DNA of 64,000 bases from assembly GCA_940337035.1 (NCBI GenBank), contig CALNHX010005859.1, positions 35,782 through 99,781 of the forward strand, in the 5' to 3' direction. This document shows positions 11,360 through 21,390 of the stretch, piece after piece. The notes under the pieces were generated by a model. That model made no database searches, was not told the DNA's origin, and saw nothing but the letters and a program-made list of their open reading frames with translations. Both the position numbers and the translations under genes were made by a program. This DNA comes from Agriotes lineatus. Taxonomy: Eukaryota; Arthropoda; Insecta; Coleoptera; Elateridae. Numbering within the stretch: position 1 is the first letter of the stretch; each line of letters starts with the position of its first letter.

Positions 11360-11645
11360 TTATTACCTTATTTTCTCAATTTTTAAATAAGGAAAATGTG
11401 CATTTTTTTACTCTGTCCCTTTGTGAAATTGTAAATTTGCAAGTAAATAGTAAATGGCGTGCCGGATTGTATTTTACTCTAACGTGAATAATATTGCTTG
11501 GGTTAAGGTCATTGCAGCGCTGCACTTGCTGCACATGTGGGGCTTTCAGCAAGTTGCTGACTCCTCTAACGTCACGCAAATCATTTGCAGAAGAATTTTG
11601 TATTCCGAGCTTCTCCATTACGCTGCGGACACTTAATGCTTCTTA
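11360..11645 (-). pseudogene. Diverged outer Ki-67-like repeat
   Basis: Just right of the array, minus strand 11520-11618 reads DLRDVRGVSNLLKAPHVQQ, clearly related to the GIRGVSNLLKTPHVQ repeat inside the units but more diverged and without the SINE. It probably derives from the ancestral copy outside the amplified block and marks the 5' side of the array for minus-strand reading. An AT-rich filler (11360-11510) separates it from the last SINE body. Confidence 0.5.
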
Positions 11646-12099
11646 GGTGATTATTCTGACAGCGTGTTTCTCTAGCAACAGGCATGTGGCTCAGGTTATT
11701 TTCAGGGGTTGTGGACGTATGTATTAAGGCTAAGGGTAATATTAATAAACAATAACGTTATTTTCTTTAAAAGGTCAGTATTTCTCATCTAACTAACAAT
11801 TTACAGAACAGCCCTCCTAAGATGAAATAAAATAAATAAATAGGTCTTGCTACAGACTGCTTATTTCTCTTTCACATACAGCAATACACTTATTTGTAAT
11901 TTAGTTATATTACATACACGCAAACCTAACCTGTTTATCAAATTAGCAACGAAACTTTTAGAATAATCAGAGCTAACAACAACTTTTAAGGATTTCTTTT
12001 CCAACAAATATTGATTTTAATGTTTTTCCGTTAATTATGTAGTTTTTCCCATTTTCAAACCAACAAATTCAACTGAGGCATCGTTATTCTTTTAATATT
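11646..12099. other. AT-rich stretch with no recognised gene
   Basis: No open frame or repeat that I recognise. It lies between the Ki-67-like array and the Gypsy-type remnant and may hold decayed pol-side sequence of the latter, but nothing readable remains. Confidence 0.4.
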
Positions 12100-12696
12100 A
12101 TATTCGAAGTTTTCTAGTTTTCCAAATTCTTGGAATATTTCAGGGTATTTCGTCACGATTTCTCCATTGGTTGTGTTTTCCATAGCTTCTAATTTATTTT
12201 CCTTGCTGAAGTTCATAGCTTTCCTCGGGTTTCTCTGTTTTATTATTTTACTGCTTCGGCATGGGTTGTTTTGTCGATTGCTTTTTCCATTGTAAGATTT
12301 TCATCTAACTGAAGAGCTTCACTTAGTTTAGGGTCTTTAATTCCTACAACTAGCCTGTCATGTATTCATTTGTCAGTGAGGCTGCCGTAGTTGCGTATTT
12401 TTGATAATCCGATTACATTTGCAATGTATTCTTTCGACGTTTTCCCTTCTAATTGAGCCACTTGCCTGTTTTAACCCTGCTGATGTACGGGTACCTCCCA
12501 TAATGAACGATCCATTGTTCCCACTCTTCTTTGTCGAAGCAAAATTTTTCCGTGCTGGGATTGCTATTTTGAATTTTGTTGCTACGTTGACGTTGGTGTT
12601 TGGATTATGTACTTGAAGTTGAGCCAGGATAGCTTCTAACTGTACCACTTTAGCCCTTAATTGGCATTCGCCCCCAATTTGTTCGTTATCGCTCAT
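12100..12696 (-). pseudogene. Ty3/Gypsy-type gag remnant
   Basis: On the minus strand an ATG at 12696 opens a leader with a coiled-coil-like segment (AKVVQLEAILAQLQ). Further on, in other frames, are segments typical of insect Gypsy gag: NYGSLTDK, DRLVVGIKDPKLSEALQLD and LTMEKAIDKTTHAEAVK. The reading frame changes at least twice and contains stops, so this is a dead fragment. No protease, reverse transcriptase or integrase is recognisable downstream (leftward). Family assignment rests on the VVGIKD-LSE pattern known from retroviral-like gag of insect Ty3/Gypsy elements. Confidence 0.6.
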
Positions 12697-13015
12697 TTTT
12701 GAGGTTAAGTTTTTTTCTTCTCCCTTCTCTTGAGTTCGTCAATAACTTGACACCAAGTGTTATATGTTCGCTAGCACGTGTTAATTAATAAAAACACTTT
12801 ACTTTCAAACCTTTTAATGTATATTCAAAGTTTCAAACGTAGTTTATTAACATGACTCTTCTCATCATACACGCGTTACCAACCTGATCTAGTGGACGCC
12901 TTTCATCACTGAAACAAAACCAGGTTAGCCGAAAATTACGTCATATTATTTGCATTGTATTTACCTGATGTGAATTTTGCTTTTTTGGTGTTTTGCTTTC
13001 ACTCTACGCTACATT
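12697..13015 (-). other. Possible 5' LTR and primer-binding region of the Gypsy-type remnant
   Basis: Upstream of the gag start on the minus strand is ACTTGGTGTCAAG (about 12750-12765), similar to the TTTGGTGTCAGAAGTG type primer-binding region of many insect Gypsy elements. An LTR could then run from about 13011 (TGTAGCGTAG on the minus strand) to about 12763 (ATATAACA). There is no second LTR in the window to compare with, so the edges are guesses. Confidence 0.3.
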
Positions 13016-13809
13016 TTTTTCTTACAACCATCTATGTTTTGCTGCCAATTTGAAGGTTAAAGCTGTCAGAAACGAATGCAATTGCTATACAAGTTAAACT
13101 GCCCTACTCAAAGGTAATTGTAATACGGAGTGTAAAAATCCAACCCTTTTGAAAAAGAGAGCGGAGCTCCATTTTATTTGATTGCGAATCAATAAAATAG
13201 AAAGGCAATAAACTATTTATTTTGTAAATAATAATTATAACATCATTTTAATAAGCCCTGAGATAGACACGATATTGAATTTTTTAATTAAAAGTTTATT
13301 TTTTATTTCTGGTGATTTGTCTTAGTTATTTATTATATTTCTACTAAAATCCTTATTAGTAGAGGGCCATTATTACAGTATCTGCAAAACTGTTTTTCCT
13401 GAATAGCTACTTCGCTATGAATACGAAACGGGTGAACTTAGGTTGAGATGGCCTCAAATAACGTCTCTGAATTTGGCTCAGAATATCTTATAGCGGAAGA
13501 TAATTGTTATAATATAAGTAAATGCGTTTTGTGAAAGATACGTGTTAACATACCTACTTATAAAAATTTCTCAATGGTAAGTAAAATACTTTATTGTCAA
13601 CAACTTATTTTTATTTAACAATACATTAATAAAAACTGGCAACAACTTACTATTAAACATGCCTACTAGTTCCTACCTTTTAGTAGTATTCAAAAACATA
13701 TTTTATTTTAACAATAATGTACTGTACAATAAAACAAACATTGCTCATATTTAATTTTACTACAGAATTTGCAACAACTTAGTCCTATATTCACTTTTAA
13801 AAGCATTTA
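13016..13809. other. AT-rich stretch with no recognised gene
   Basis: Contains only short open frames and A/T runs. The right part (about 13730-13800) is already the inter-cassette intron sequence of the zinc-finger tail array. Confidence 0.4.
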
Positions 13810-13810
13810 C

Positions 13811-13970
13811 ATGAAGCGGTTGTTTCATCAGATTCTGTAATATTTTGATCAGCTACCTTTGCTAAGGGATCGTTGACACCTTCCTCATTATCCTTCTGTT
13901 GGTCCATTTGGAGAGTGATAGTCATCTGCCCGTGCTTTTGCAACTCTTCTGCAGTGGCTGGCCCTAACAT
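13811..13970 (-). other. Cassette copy 1, exon-like block B
   Basis: Open throughout on the minus strand. It starts MLGPATAEELQKHGQMTITL after an acceptor GTGTAG, continues through an acidic tail and ends ITESDETTAS before a GTAAATG donor. It pairs with block A at 14028-14138 across a 57-bp spacer, giving a continuous frame across the junction. Unlike copies 2, 4 and 6 it has no TGA after VNDP. Confidence 0.45.
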
Positions 13971-14027
13971 CTACACCAAATTGCATAATTATTTCTACCC
14001 TTACATCATTGTGAGCCAGAATAAAAC

Positions 14028-14138
14028 CTGCTTGTCGCCAGCTGCCAATAGTCGGACCAGTACAGGAATACCACTTACTGGCATTCGGAGGGCAAAGGAA
14101 GTTTGACCGGTTGCCAATCCATGCTGCATGACAATCTA
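14028..14138 (-). other. Cassette copy 1, exon-like block A
   Basis: Acceptor TGCACAG precedes the block and donor CAG-GTTTTA follows it. The minus-strand frame reads VMQHGLATGQTSFALRM and GIPVLVRLLAAGDKQ and joins in phase to block B. The first codon in phase 0 is TAG in this copy, where most copies have TAC, so this copy is probably not used from its own acceptor. Confidence 0.4.
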
Positions 14139-15730
14139 CTGTGCAATAAAACAAACGTTGATTATATTTAATTTTACTACAGCATTTGGAACAACTTAGT
14201 TCTATATTCTTTTAAAAGCATTTACCTGAAGCGGTCGTTTTATCAGATTCTGTAAAATTTTGGTCAGCTACTTTTGTTCAGGGATCGTTGACACATTCCT
14301 CATTATTCTTCTTTTCGTCCACTTGGAGAGTGATAGTCATCTGTCCGTGCTTTTGCAAATCTTCTGCAGTGGCTGGCACTAACATCTACACAAAATTGCA
14401 TAATTATTTCTACCCTTACATCATTTTGAACCAGAACAAAACCTGCTCGTTGCCAGCTGCCAATACACGGATCAGTATAGGAATACCATTTAGATGCGCC
14501 AGGAAGTCACATGGAGTTTGACCGGTTGCCAATGCATGCTGCATGGTAATGTACTGTGCAATAAAACAAACATTGATTATATTTAATTTTACTACAGAAT
14601 TTGGAACAACTTAGTCCTATTTTCACTTTTAAAAGCATTTACATAAAGCGGTCGTTTCATCAGATTCTGTATTATTTTGTTCAACTACCTTTGCTAATGG
14701 CTCGATGGCTCATTCCTCATTATTCTTCTGTTCGTCCACTTGAACGGTGATATTCATCTGCCCGTGCTTTTGCAAATATTCTGCAGTGGCTGGTACTAAC
14801 ATCTACACAAAATTGCATAATTAGTTATACCCTTACATCATTTTGAGCCAGAACAAAACCTGGCTCGTCGCCAGCTGCCAACACACGGATCAGTACAGGA
14901 ATACCACTTACTGGCATTCGGAGGGCAAAGGAAGTTTGACCGGTTGCCAATCCATGCTGCATGACAATCTACTGTGCAATAAAACAAACGTTGATTATAT
15001 TTAATTTTACTACAGCATTTGGAACAACTTAGTTCTATATTCTTTTAAAAGCATTTACCTGAAGCGGTCGTTTTATCAGATTCTGTAAAATTTTGGTCAG
15101 CTACTTTTGTTCAGGGATCGTTGACACATTCCTCATTATTCTTCTTTTCGTCCACTTGGAGAGTGATAGTCATCTGTCCGTGCTTTTGCAAATCTTCTGC
15201 AGTGGCTGGCACTAACATCTACACAAAATTGCATAATTATTTCTACCCTTACATCATTTTGAACCAGAACAAAACCTGCTCGTTGCCAGCTGCCAATACA
15301 CGGATCAGTATAGGAATACCATTTAGATGCGCCAGGAAGTCACATGGAGTTTGACCGGTTGCCAATGCATGCTGCATGGTAATGTACTGTGCAATAAAAC
15401 AAACATTGATTATATTTAATTTTACTACAGAATTTGGAACAACTTAGTCCTATTTTCACTTTTAAAAGCATTTACATAAAGCGGTCGTTTCATCAGATTC
15501 TGTATTATTTTGTTCAACTACCTTTGCTAATGGCTCGATGGCTCATTCCTCATTATTCTTCTGTTCGTCCACTTGAACGGTGATATTCATCTGCCCGTGC
15601 TTTTGCAAATATTCTGCAGTGGCTGGTACTAACATCTACACAAAATTGCATAATTAGTTATACCCTTACATCATTTTGAGCCAGAACAAAACCTGGCTCG
15701 TCGCCAGCTGCCAACACACGGATCAGTACA
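14065..15730. repeat. Two dimers of ~833 bp that look identical
   Basis: Cassettes at 14065-14897 and 14898-15730 (each dimer holds two cassette types) agree base for base wherever I compared them, including shared oddities such as CCTGGCTCG and CAATCTACTGTGC. Neighbouring cassettes differ by several percent. This is a very recent duplication, or a collapsed or duplicated assembly segment. Confidence 0.7.
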
Positions 15731-16310
15731 GGAATACCACTGACTGGAATTAGGAGGGCAAAGGAAGTTTGACCCGTTGCCAATGCATGCTGCATGGTAA
15801 TGTACTGTGCAATAAAACAAACATTCATTATATTTAATTTTACTACAGAATTTAGAACAACTTAGTCCTATATTCACTTTTAAAAGCATTTACATGAAGC
15901 GGTCGTTTTATCAGATTCTGTAAAATTTTGGTCAGCTACTTTTGTTCAGGGATCGTTGACACATTCCTCATTATTCTTCTTTTCGTCCACTTGGAGAGTG
16001 ATAGTCACCTGTCCTTGCTTTTGCAAATCTTCTGCAGTGGCTGGCACTAACATCTACACAAAATTGCATAATTATTTCTACCCTTACGTAATTTTGAACC
16101 AGAACAAAACCTGCTCGTCGCCAGCTGCTAATACACGGATCAGTACAGGAATACCATTTAGATGCGCCAGAAGGGCACATGGAGTTTGACCGGTTGCCAA
16201 TGCATGCTGCATAGTAATGTACTGTGCACTAAAACAAACATTGATTATATTTAATTTTACTATAGAATTTGGAACAACTTAGTCCTATATTCACTTTTAA
16301 AAGCATTTAC

Positions 16311-16653
16311 ATGAAGCGGTCGTTTCATCAGATTCTGTAATATTTTGGTCAGCTACTTTTGCTAATGGCTCGTTGACTCATTCCTCATTAATCGTCTGTT
16401 CGTCCACTTGAACAGTGATAGTCATCTGCCCGTGCTTTTGCAAATATTCTGCAGTGGCTGGCACTAACATCTACACAAAATTGCATAATTAGTTATACCC
16501 TTCCATCATTGTGAGCCAGAAAAAAGTCTGCTTGTCGCCAGTTGCCAATACTCCGACCAGTACAGGAATACCATTTAGTGGCATCAGGAGGGTAAAGGGA
16601 GTTTGACCGGTTGCGAATGCATTCGGCATGGCGGCGGTGTTAATCGGAATCGA
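16311..16653 (-). pseudogene. Cassette copy 7, nearest to the zinc-finger exon
   Basis: Block A spans 16528-16653 and block B 16311-16470. Block A begins after CTTAG and reads SIPINTAAMPNAFATGQTPF, then a LLMPLNGIPVLVG and ATGDKQ tail, 42 codons in phase 0. Its first third differs from all other copies, suggesting this is the founding copy with the original exon start. The donor after GDKQ has changed from GT to AC, and block B has a TGA in its acidic tail, so this copy now looks inactive. Confidence 0.45.
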
Positions 16654-16938
16654 CTAAGATACCATTAGCGTATCTATAAAGTAGGGAATTGAGAAAGGGG
16701 ATTGGATAAATCACAAGGAAAACTAACTTAATATGGGTAGTCGAGGCAGCTGACAAGCCGGAGTCGACGTTTTGGATACAATGCTGGTATTGCTCGTGGT
16801 TTTGTAGATTCATCTTCTTTTGGAAGTTATTGCCTCAGATTTGGCAGATGTAGCTCGGATTATTAGCGTGTTGATGTGCCTGGATTCAGATAGTAATTAG
16901 TGAGTAATAAAATAATATTAATTAAAACATTCTTTAAC
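16654..16938 (-). other. Putative intron between zinc-finger exon and cassette copy 7
   Basis: About 285 bp of non-coding sequence on the minus strand between the possible donor AAA-GTTAAAG at 16938 and the possible acceptor CTTAG before 16653. No gene or repeat is seen. Confidence 0.35.
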
Positions 16939-17042
16939 TTTGTGGTACTTCAAGTTCGACATCTGATTGAAACCCTTGGAGCAGATGTCGCACTTGTAAG
17001 GCCACTCATTGGTGTGGGTGAATATGTGATTTTTCAAACTAC
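16939..17042 (-). CDS. C2H2 zinc-finger exon (partial gene)
   Basis: Minus-strand exon with acceptor CATTTTGCAG just before 17042. The product reads SLKNHIFTHTNEWPYKCDIC, then SKGFNQMSNLKYHK. It contains the end of one finger (H-x3-H), a linker close to the classical TGERPY type (here TNEWPY), and the start of a second finger with C-x2-C, the aromatic and leucine positions and its first histidine. The second histidine of the last finger is not reached: either the exon splices on at AAA-GTTAAAG or it runs to a stop nine codons later. Upstream fingers are not in the window. Probably part of a DNA-binding transcription factor; family not identified. Confidence 0.65.
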
Positions 17043-17509
17043 CTGCAAAATGTGAATCTTAAATCAAACATCAGGCTAGTAAATCTTATTTTACCTTTTT
17101 GATGAAAGGCTTTATATCACAAGCGCACCAAATCTCTCTTTTGAAAGCCTATGCTTCTGATCACTAACCCTCTCAGAGAAGACTGTGTCTGCCTTCGCGT
17201 TTTGATACAGATTCGTATTTGAAACTAATCATATAGTCTTCAAAATATATGTTAAGTTAATGATTATGTCTGTCTTTAAATAAGGTGAGCCTTGATAGAG
17301 TGACATCCCACTGTTATTTTGTTATATCTAAAACTATCATTCTAGGGCCATAAAGTGCCTACATTAATTTCCAACTACCTATTATATATGTTATTTATAT
17401 TTGTCCCAGAGCGTAGTTACAAGCTCTGTCATGACAAGAACAATAAACGTTAGTTATGCACGATCCACTATTAAAACGGGATTTATAATTTTTAGAAATT
17501 ATATATACA
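17043..17509. other. Intronic or intergenic AT-rich DNA
   Basis: Upstream of the zinc-finger exon on the minus strand. No further finger exon is readable here. Confidence 0.4.
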
Positions 17510-18175
17510 ATGTGTCTACTTAAGTTGGAACCATATGGAAAAAAAATTATTATTGGTTTTAGGAAAAAAAGGCATTCTTGATAAAAAGTTCTGCATGGTC
17601 CAAAACTTAAAATGCAACCGTCAGATATCATTTTTTTCAAGCCGTATACGAGGTTTGTTAAAAAATATGAATTTTGCTCAAGAAGTACGTTTATTTTTGA
17701 CAAAATCGAAAATTTTCATCGACAAAAGTTGATTAGAATTAAAAATTACATTCAAATATGCAATTACACCGATCTATCATGAAAAATCAGTTTTTCTTAT
17801 TGTTTTACTAACTTTTCTACACATTGATTCTAAATATTTGAAAACGTTATAAATGACGTTTAGTTTTGAAACATTATTTCTCTTATCTACTATAAACATG
17901 AAAATTTTCGATTTTGTCAAAAATAAATATACGTTACTCTTGAGCAAAATTCATATTTTTTTGACAAACCTGGTATACGGCTTGAAAAAATTTATATCTG
18001 AGGGTTGCATTTTAAGTTTCGGACCATGCAGAACTTTTTATCAAGAATATCATTTTTCCGTTTGCGGCTTCGAACCAGATGTTCTTCAAACAATAATTCA
18101 TTATTTTGGAACTCCTATCGAAATGCGTCGGCATTTTATTGGCTACTCTAAGCTTGAATAGAAATTAAGTAGACT
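17510..18175. repeat. Large imperfect palindrome (foldback-type element)
   Basis: The left arm (about 17510-17730) reappears as its reverse complement at about 17890-18175. Shared segments include CTTGATAAAAAGTTCTGCAT, TTTTTTCAAGCCGTATAC, ATGAATTTTGCTCAAG and GACAAAATCGAAAATTTTCA. Both outer ends carry TCTACTTAA. The spacer is ~150 bp. This is the shape of a foldback element or of two head-to-head copies of one repeat. The right arm has ~70 bp of extra sequence (about 18060-18140) not in the left arm. Confidence 0.75.
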
Positions 18176-18829
18176 CATTAACTAATGCTTCTAAATTATA
18201 TTTGTTACTTTCTGGCAACACATCTTCTTTTCCATTCGATTTTTTTGTGCCGTGGAGTCTATATTTATATTACTATGAAATAGAGAAATTTTACGTTGTG
18301 AATAAGAATAGTGCTGCCTGTGCACGATCTTAGGCTTATTAAAAAGTACAAATATTTTAATGCAAAAGTGAACGATTTTGTGCCCTTATTTTATTTTGAC
18401 TATATGCAATAATATTCGGCTACTCCGGTGAACATAAATAGCCTGTCTCGGGTGTTCGTAAAATTAGCAATACTAGGTAGTGCAAACTAATTTTTAGTAG
18501 CTCCAATTTAACTCGGATTCTATTTGTGAACGCACCAAAGCTAAATCTGAAGTAGCTAACTTCAAAAATTAACATGAAACACAAAGCGGTGTGCACTCGT
18601 ATAAATCGCAGTAATTAATTTAAATCAATGCCAAAATCAGAAAAATACCTTACTTACCCATACTTTATGGGACTGAGTACTACGAGTATTATGAAATCAT
18701 TATAGTATTCATATTCGTATAATTTTTCGAACAGAAGAAATTTTAATTAATCATTATGGTACAGGTCGGTATCTTCACGACTAGTACTCTAATGATATGC
18801 ATTATGATTCTTATAAGTAACTCGCTGAC

Positions 18830-19190
18830 CCGGCAAACGTTGTTCTGCCCAAATTTAATTTGCCTCTGAAACACCGTTTCACCACTATTTTATGTTATGT
18901 CCACCGTCTTGGACTTAAAAATAAATGCCATTTTCGCAATCAACGCCCCAAAAAACCCCAATAGCGACATCCATATCGATTTTTAGGCTTATTTACCCTA
19001 TTTAACCCCCTAAGGGGTTGACTTTCGGAAAATCACGAAATACGTGTTTGCTTATTTGTTTTCAGGAGTACTCCTACCAAGTTTCAAGTCGAAATGTCTA
19101 TTTAATATTATTTTTCCATACAAAATTGGAACCCCCATTTTACCCCTTTTGTAGTTAAATTTCGAAATATCCTTTCTTATTCCTCCTCCT
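18830..19190. mobile_element. RTE-like retroelement 3' fragment
   Basis: Begins with CTCGCTGACCCGGCAAACGT, a sequence I recognise as a very common repeat end in insect genomes, followed by a segment with CCCAATAGCGACATCCATAT and a CCCCCTAAGGGG palindrome. No open frame. Assignment to RTE rests on remembered similarity and needs a library search. Confidence 0.4.
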
Positions 19191-19937
19191 CCTTATTCCC
19201 GTCATAAAGGAAACCTCTGTTCAGCTTTCTATGTCCAAGGGTTTGGGCTGGGCATTGATGAGTGAGTCAGGACTTTTCTTTATATAACGTATATAAGATT
19301 ATTATTTGGTTTGATGTCATAATATGGTTGTTACACCGGTTATAACACCGAAATCAGAATAATACATACCATTTCATTTGCAACCAAGAAAAGTACAAAG
19401 TATTCAAAACTTGAAATGATTGAAACATTTTGTTGACATACTGTTCGTATAAATTTAAAAAAAGCTGAAGTCACCTTACTTTGACGTTTTTCATTTAACT
19501 AGCATTGGGACAATTGCATCCATAGGCGACCAAGTAGAACTTACTTGTACTTTCTAGGAGGTAATAGTTATTTGTATATCAAGCCACTGATGTTTAACTT
19601 TTTATCACAAATGTGGATTTAGTTGCAGAGGCTCGTAGGGCCGGGGGAAATTACCACACGAGGAATACAAAGGAATTTCAGTGCCGAGGTGCACATTATG
19701 TTTTTTTTTAAATCAAGAAATTATTAAATTAACATTTTTGAACCACTTATTGTAGGTTATGCTGACGTTTTCTGTCATCCATCAGTCACCTCACAAACTG
19801 CAAAAAGTAGTAAAACAATGAATTATTTCACTGACGATTTCTCGTATTTTAATTACGATTTCGGCCTTCTTCACTGCCGATTTAAAAAATACTATATTAA
19901 AACACACGGCATGATTTTGTCGCACGTGTCCAAGTTT

Positions 19938-20075
19938 CGAAATGGTAATTTGTGTATTTAGTGTGTAAAGAGAGCCATTTTCGCATGAGGATGCGTGCCG
20001 AGCGGGAGCGAGGCGCAAAAAAGCGACCGAATACCAAAATGGCTCTTTACACGCCAAATACATACAATTTTTTTC
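19938..20075. repeat. Long hairpin with GTGTAAAGAG-GCCATTTT arms
   Basis: The arm at 19938-19982 (ending GTGTAAAGAGAGCCATTTT) is the reverse complement of 20034-20075 (starting AAAATGGCTCTTTACACG), about 37 bp per arm with few mismatches. The GC-rich loop contains GCGTGCCGAGCGGGAGCGAG. It lies just downstream of the YR-like gene fragment on the minus strand and may be the structured 3' end of that element. Confidence 0.65.
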
Positions 20076-20166
20076 TACGGTCCTAAATATATGACAAAAT
20101 TGTTAAATAATTGAAATTTTTTTATAACAGGCCACCAGAACTACATCACTGACACTGTGTAACACA

Positions 20167-20620
20167 CTATGTACTTGTACTGTATAAAGGAACTTGATTG
20201 CCTACTTTTATCATTAAATATGTATCATTGGAGGTCTCTTGCATGATTACTTCCATTTTAAATTGCACTTTGGATTTTTTAGGTTTGTAACCCACATGTT
20301 TTTGCTTTAAAAAAGCAATCACTTTTTTGTAGCCGCCCACGTCCACATTCTGTTTCGTCAGGAGTGTTGCCTTTATCATTGAGAATATGGACCACAATGT
20401 AGGTGGCTTCATTACTTTTGCAAACTGGGATAAATAAGCCAGCACCACGTTTTCCGAATATTTTGAGTTTTTTCGATTCACACCATTTGATGAAGTCCTT
20501 GTAACGCCGTTCATAAAGGCCGCGCGATTTGGTCGGCAACAACTCATTGATTGCTGCCTGGGCCGCTTCAAATACTTCAGACGGGGTGCAATTATCTTCA
20601 GATTCCATCTTCAATTTCAC
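20167..20620 (-). pseudogene. Tyrosine-recombinase-like N-terminal fragment
   Basis: Minus strand from an ATG near 20620. The first part includes LPTKSRGLYERRYKDFIKWC; one base is missing near 20455, and the next frame continues SENVVLAYLSQFAK, PPTLWSIFSMIKATL and KQKHVGYKPKKSKV, ending YLMIKV. This is the core-binding (SAM-like) domain of a YR family abundant in insect genomes (Crypton/Ngaro-like; from recall). The catalytic domain is absent, so the element is internally deleted. It shares no obvious sequence with the YR-like gene at 27-31.7 kb. Confidence 0.6.
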
Positions 20621-20905
20621 AAAAACTCACAAACTCAATAAAACTGTTGCGTGATAATGGACGCCGTGATAATTGCCAATAATTTTTGACAATTCCAAAA
20701 AAAGGACGAATTACGATAATGATCAGGTAGCCATGGCGGTGCGTAAAGTAAAATGAAGTCACGTGATTGTTTGATTAAGACATTGTTCACGTGGTTGCAA
20801 TGTTAAAATGGTTACTAGGGAATAAATGTCTGAATTGCTAACTTATCGCATTGACAGTGAGCTTTTAATAGTCAGTTTTAGAGGTGACCGTAGAAAAATG
20901 TGTTT
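20621..20905 (-). other. 5' flank of the YR-like fragment with an inverted repeat partner
   Basis: At 20886-20900 the sequence GACCGTAGAAAAATG is the reverse complement of TTTTTCTACGGTC at about 20073-20086. The pair brackets the YR-like fragment and could be the ends of a short deleted element of ~830 bp. The remaining sequence is non-coding. Confidence 0.4.
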
Positions 20906-21029
20906 TTTATACTATTTTATCTACTTTGCATAAAAAATAATAAAAAGTTAGGAATATGGCATTTCATGAAACAATACAGTGTGTCTCCGGATTGATTTTG
21001 CGATAGGTATAATGATTAAAAAAATCTGT

Positions 21030-21390
21030 AAGAGGGTTTACACCGAACTTCCCTCGCTCGAATTAGATCAATTTACAAATAAAAAAAATGTAGTCCGCTG
21101 GGGTTTGAAGTCCGCCGCTCACAGGCTAATATTTGAGGGAGTTTCTGTGGCTTTCGGGTAGAACATCTACGCCACGGCCGAATTCAAATGAGCGTGTTTC
21201 TCCTGATTTATAAAGATACTAGGTGATTCTGTCCCATTTCTGATTTTTAATCTGCATCTGTTAGGTCTCATTTCCGCCAATGATAAAACCTGAGCTATAC
21301 CTATGCAAATTATTACTTTTATCTTTTGTAAATAAAAGAAGTGGAAGTTGTGACACTGGACGACATGTCATGGTAGGGACGTTCCTAGAA
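21030..21390 (-). mobile_element. tRNA-like repeat, copy 1
   Basis: Contains GTCCGCTGGGGTTTGAAGTC (21092-21111), which on the minus strand is a B-box-like GACTTCAAACCCC, and matches the copy at 21520 over its left flank (GATCAATTTACAAATAAAAA) and again around CTGCATCTGTTAGGTC. It is an unlabelled dispersed repeat with a tRNA-like portion. The A-box side is disrupted here. Confidence 0.45.

Larger units (their letters stand above)
1262..11645 (-). repeat. Higher-order tandem array of a Ki-67-like coding repeat plus a SINE
   Basis: Landmarks recur at a spacing of about 1.96-1.98 kb (for example the SINE tail at 5500, 7459, 9194 and 11175; the 7459-9194 step is short because of an internal deletion). 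A full unit is a ~310-bp SINE plus ~1.67 kb of sequence whose minus strand encodes many ~35-residue motifs. There are three full units (3250-4923, 5792-7458, 9501-11174), one with a ~240-bp deletion (7764-9193), two short ones (2337-2941, 5145-5499) and partial edges. Copies differ by scattered substitutions and small indels, so amplification is fairly recent but not brand new. Confidence 0.85.
13811..16653 (-). repeat. Seven tandem copies of a ~416-bp two-exon cassette
   Basis: The landmark TGCAGTGGCTGG recurs at about 13950, 14365, 14780, 15197, 15615, 16030 and 16450. On the minus strand each copy consists of a first exon-like block (A, ~111 nt), a 57-bp intron-like spacer with GT..AG ends, a second exon-like block (B, ~160 nt) ending in GTAAAT, and ~90 bp of intron. 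Block A reads ATGQTPF--L-P--GIPVLVR (with variation) and ends GDKQ or GNEQ; block B starts MLVPATAEDLQKHGQMTITL. The array lies immediately downstream of a C2H2 zinc-finger exon on the same strand, so it looks like amplification of that gene's 3' exons. Confidence 0.75.

Noticed and set aside
13888..14154. 88-codon minus-strand frame across the cassette (DCHAAWIGNRSN...)
   Set aside because: It reads through the 57-bp spacer. The alternative frame gives conserved, motif-like sequence on both sides of a GT..AG spacer and is favoured.
17395..18161. Two ~102-codon frames on opposite strands in the palindrome
   Set aside because: They are the same sequence seen in the two inverted arms and show no family similarity.
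20950..21170. Plus-strand 60-codon frame near 20979
   Set aside because: Overlaps the tRNA-like repeat and has no motif.
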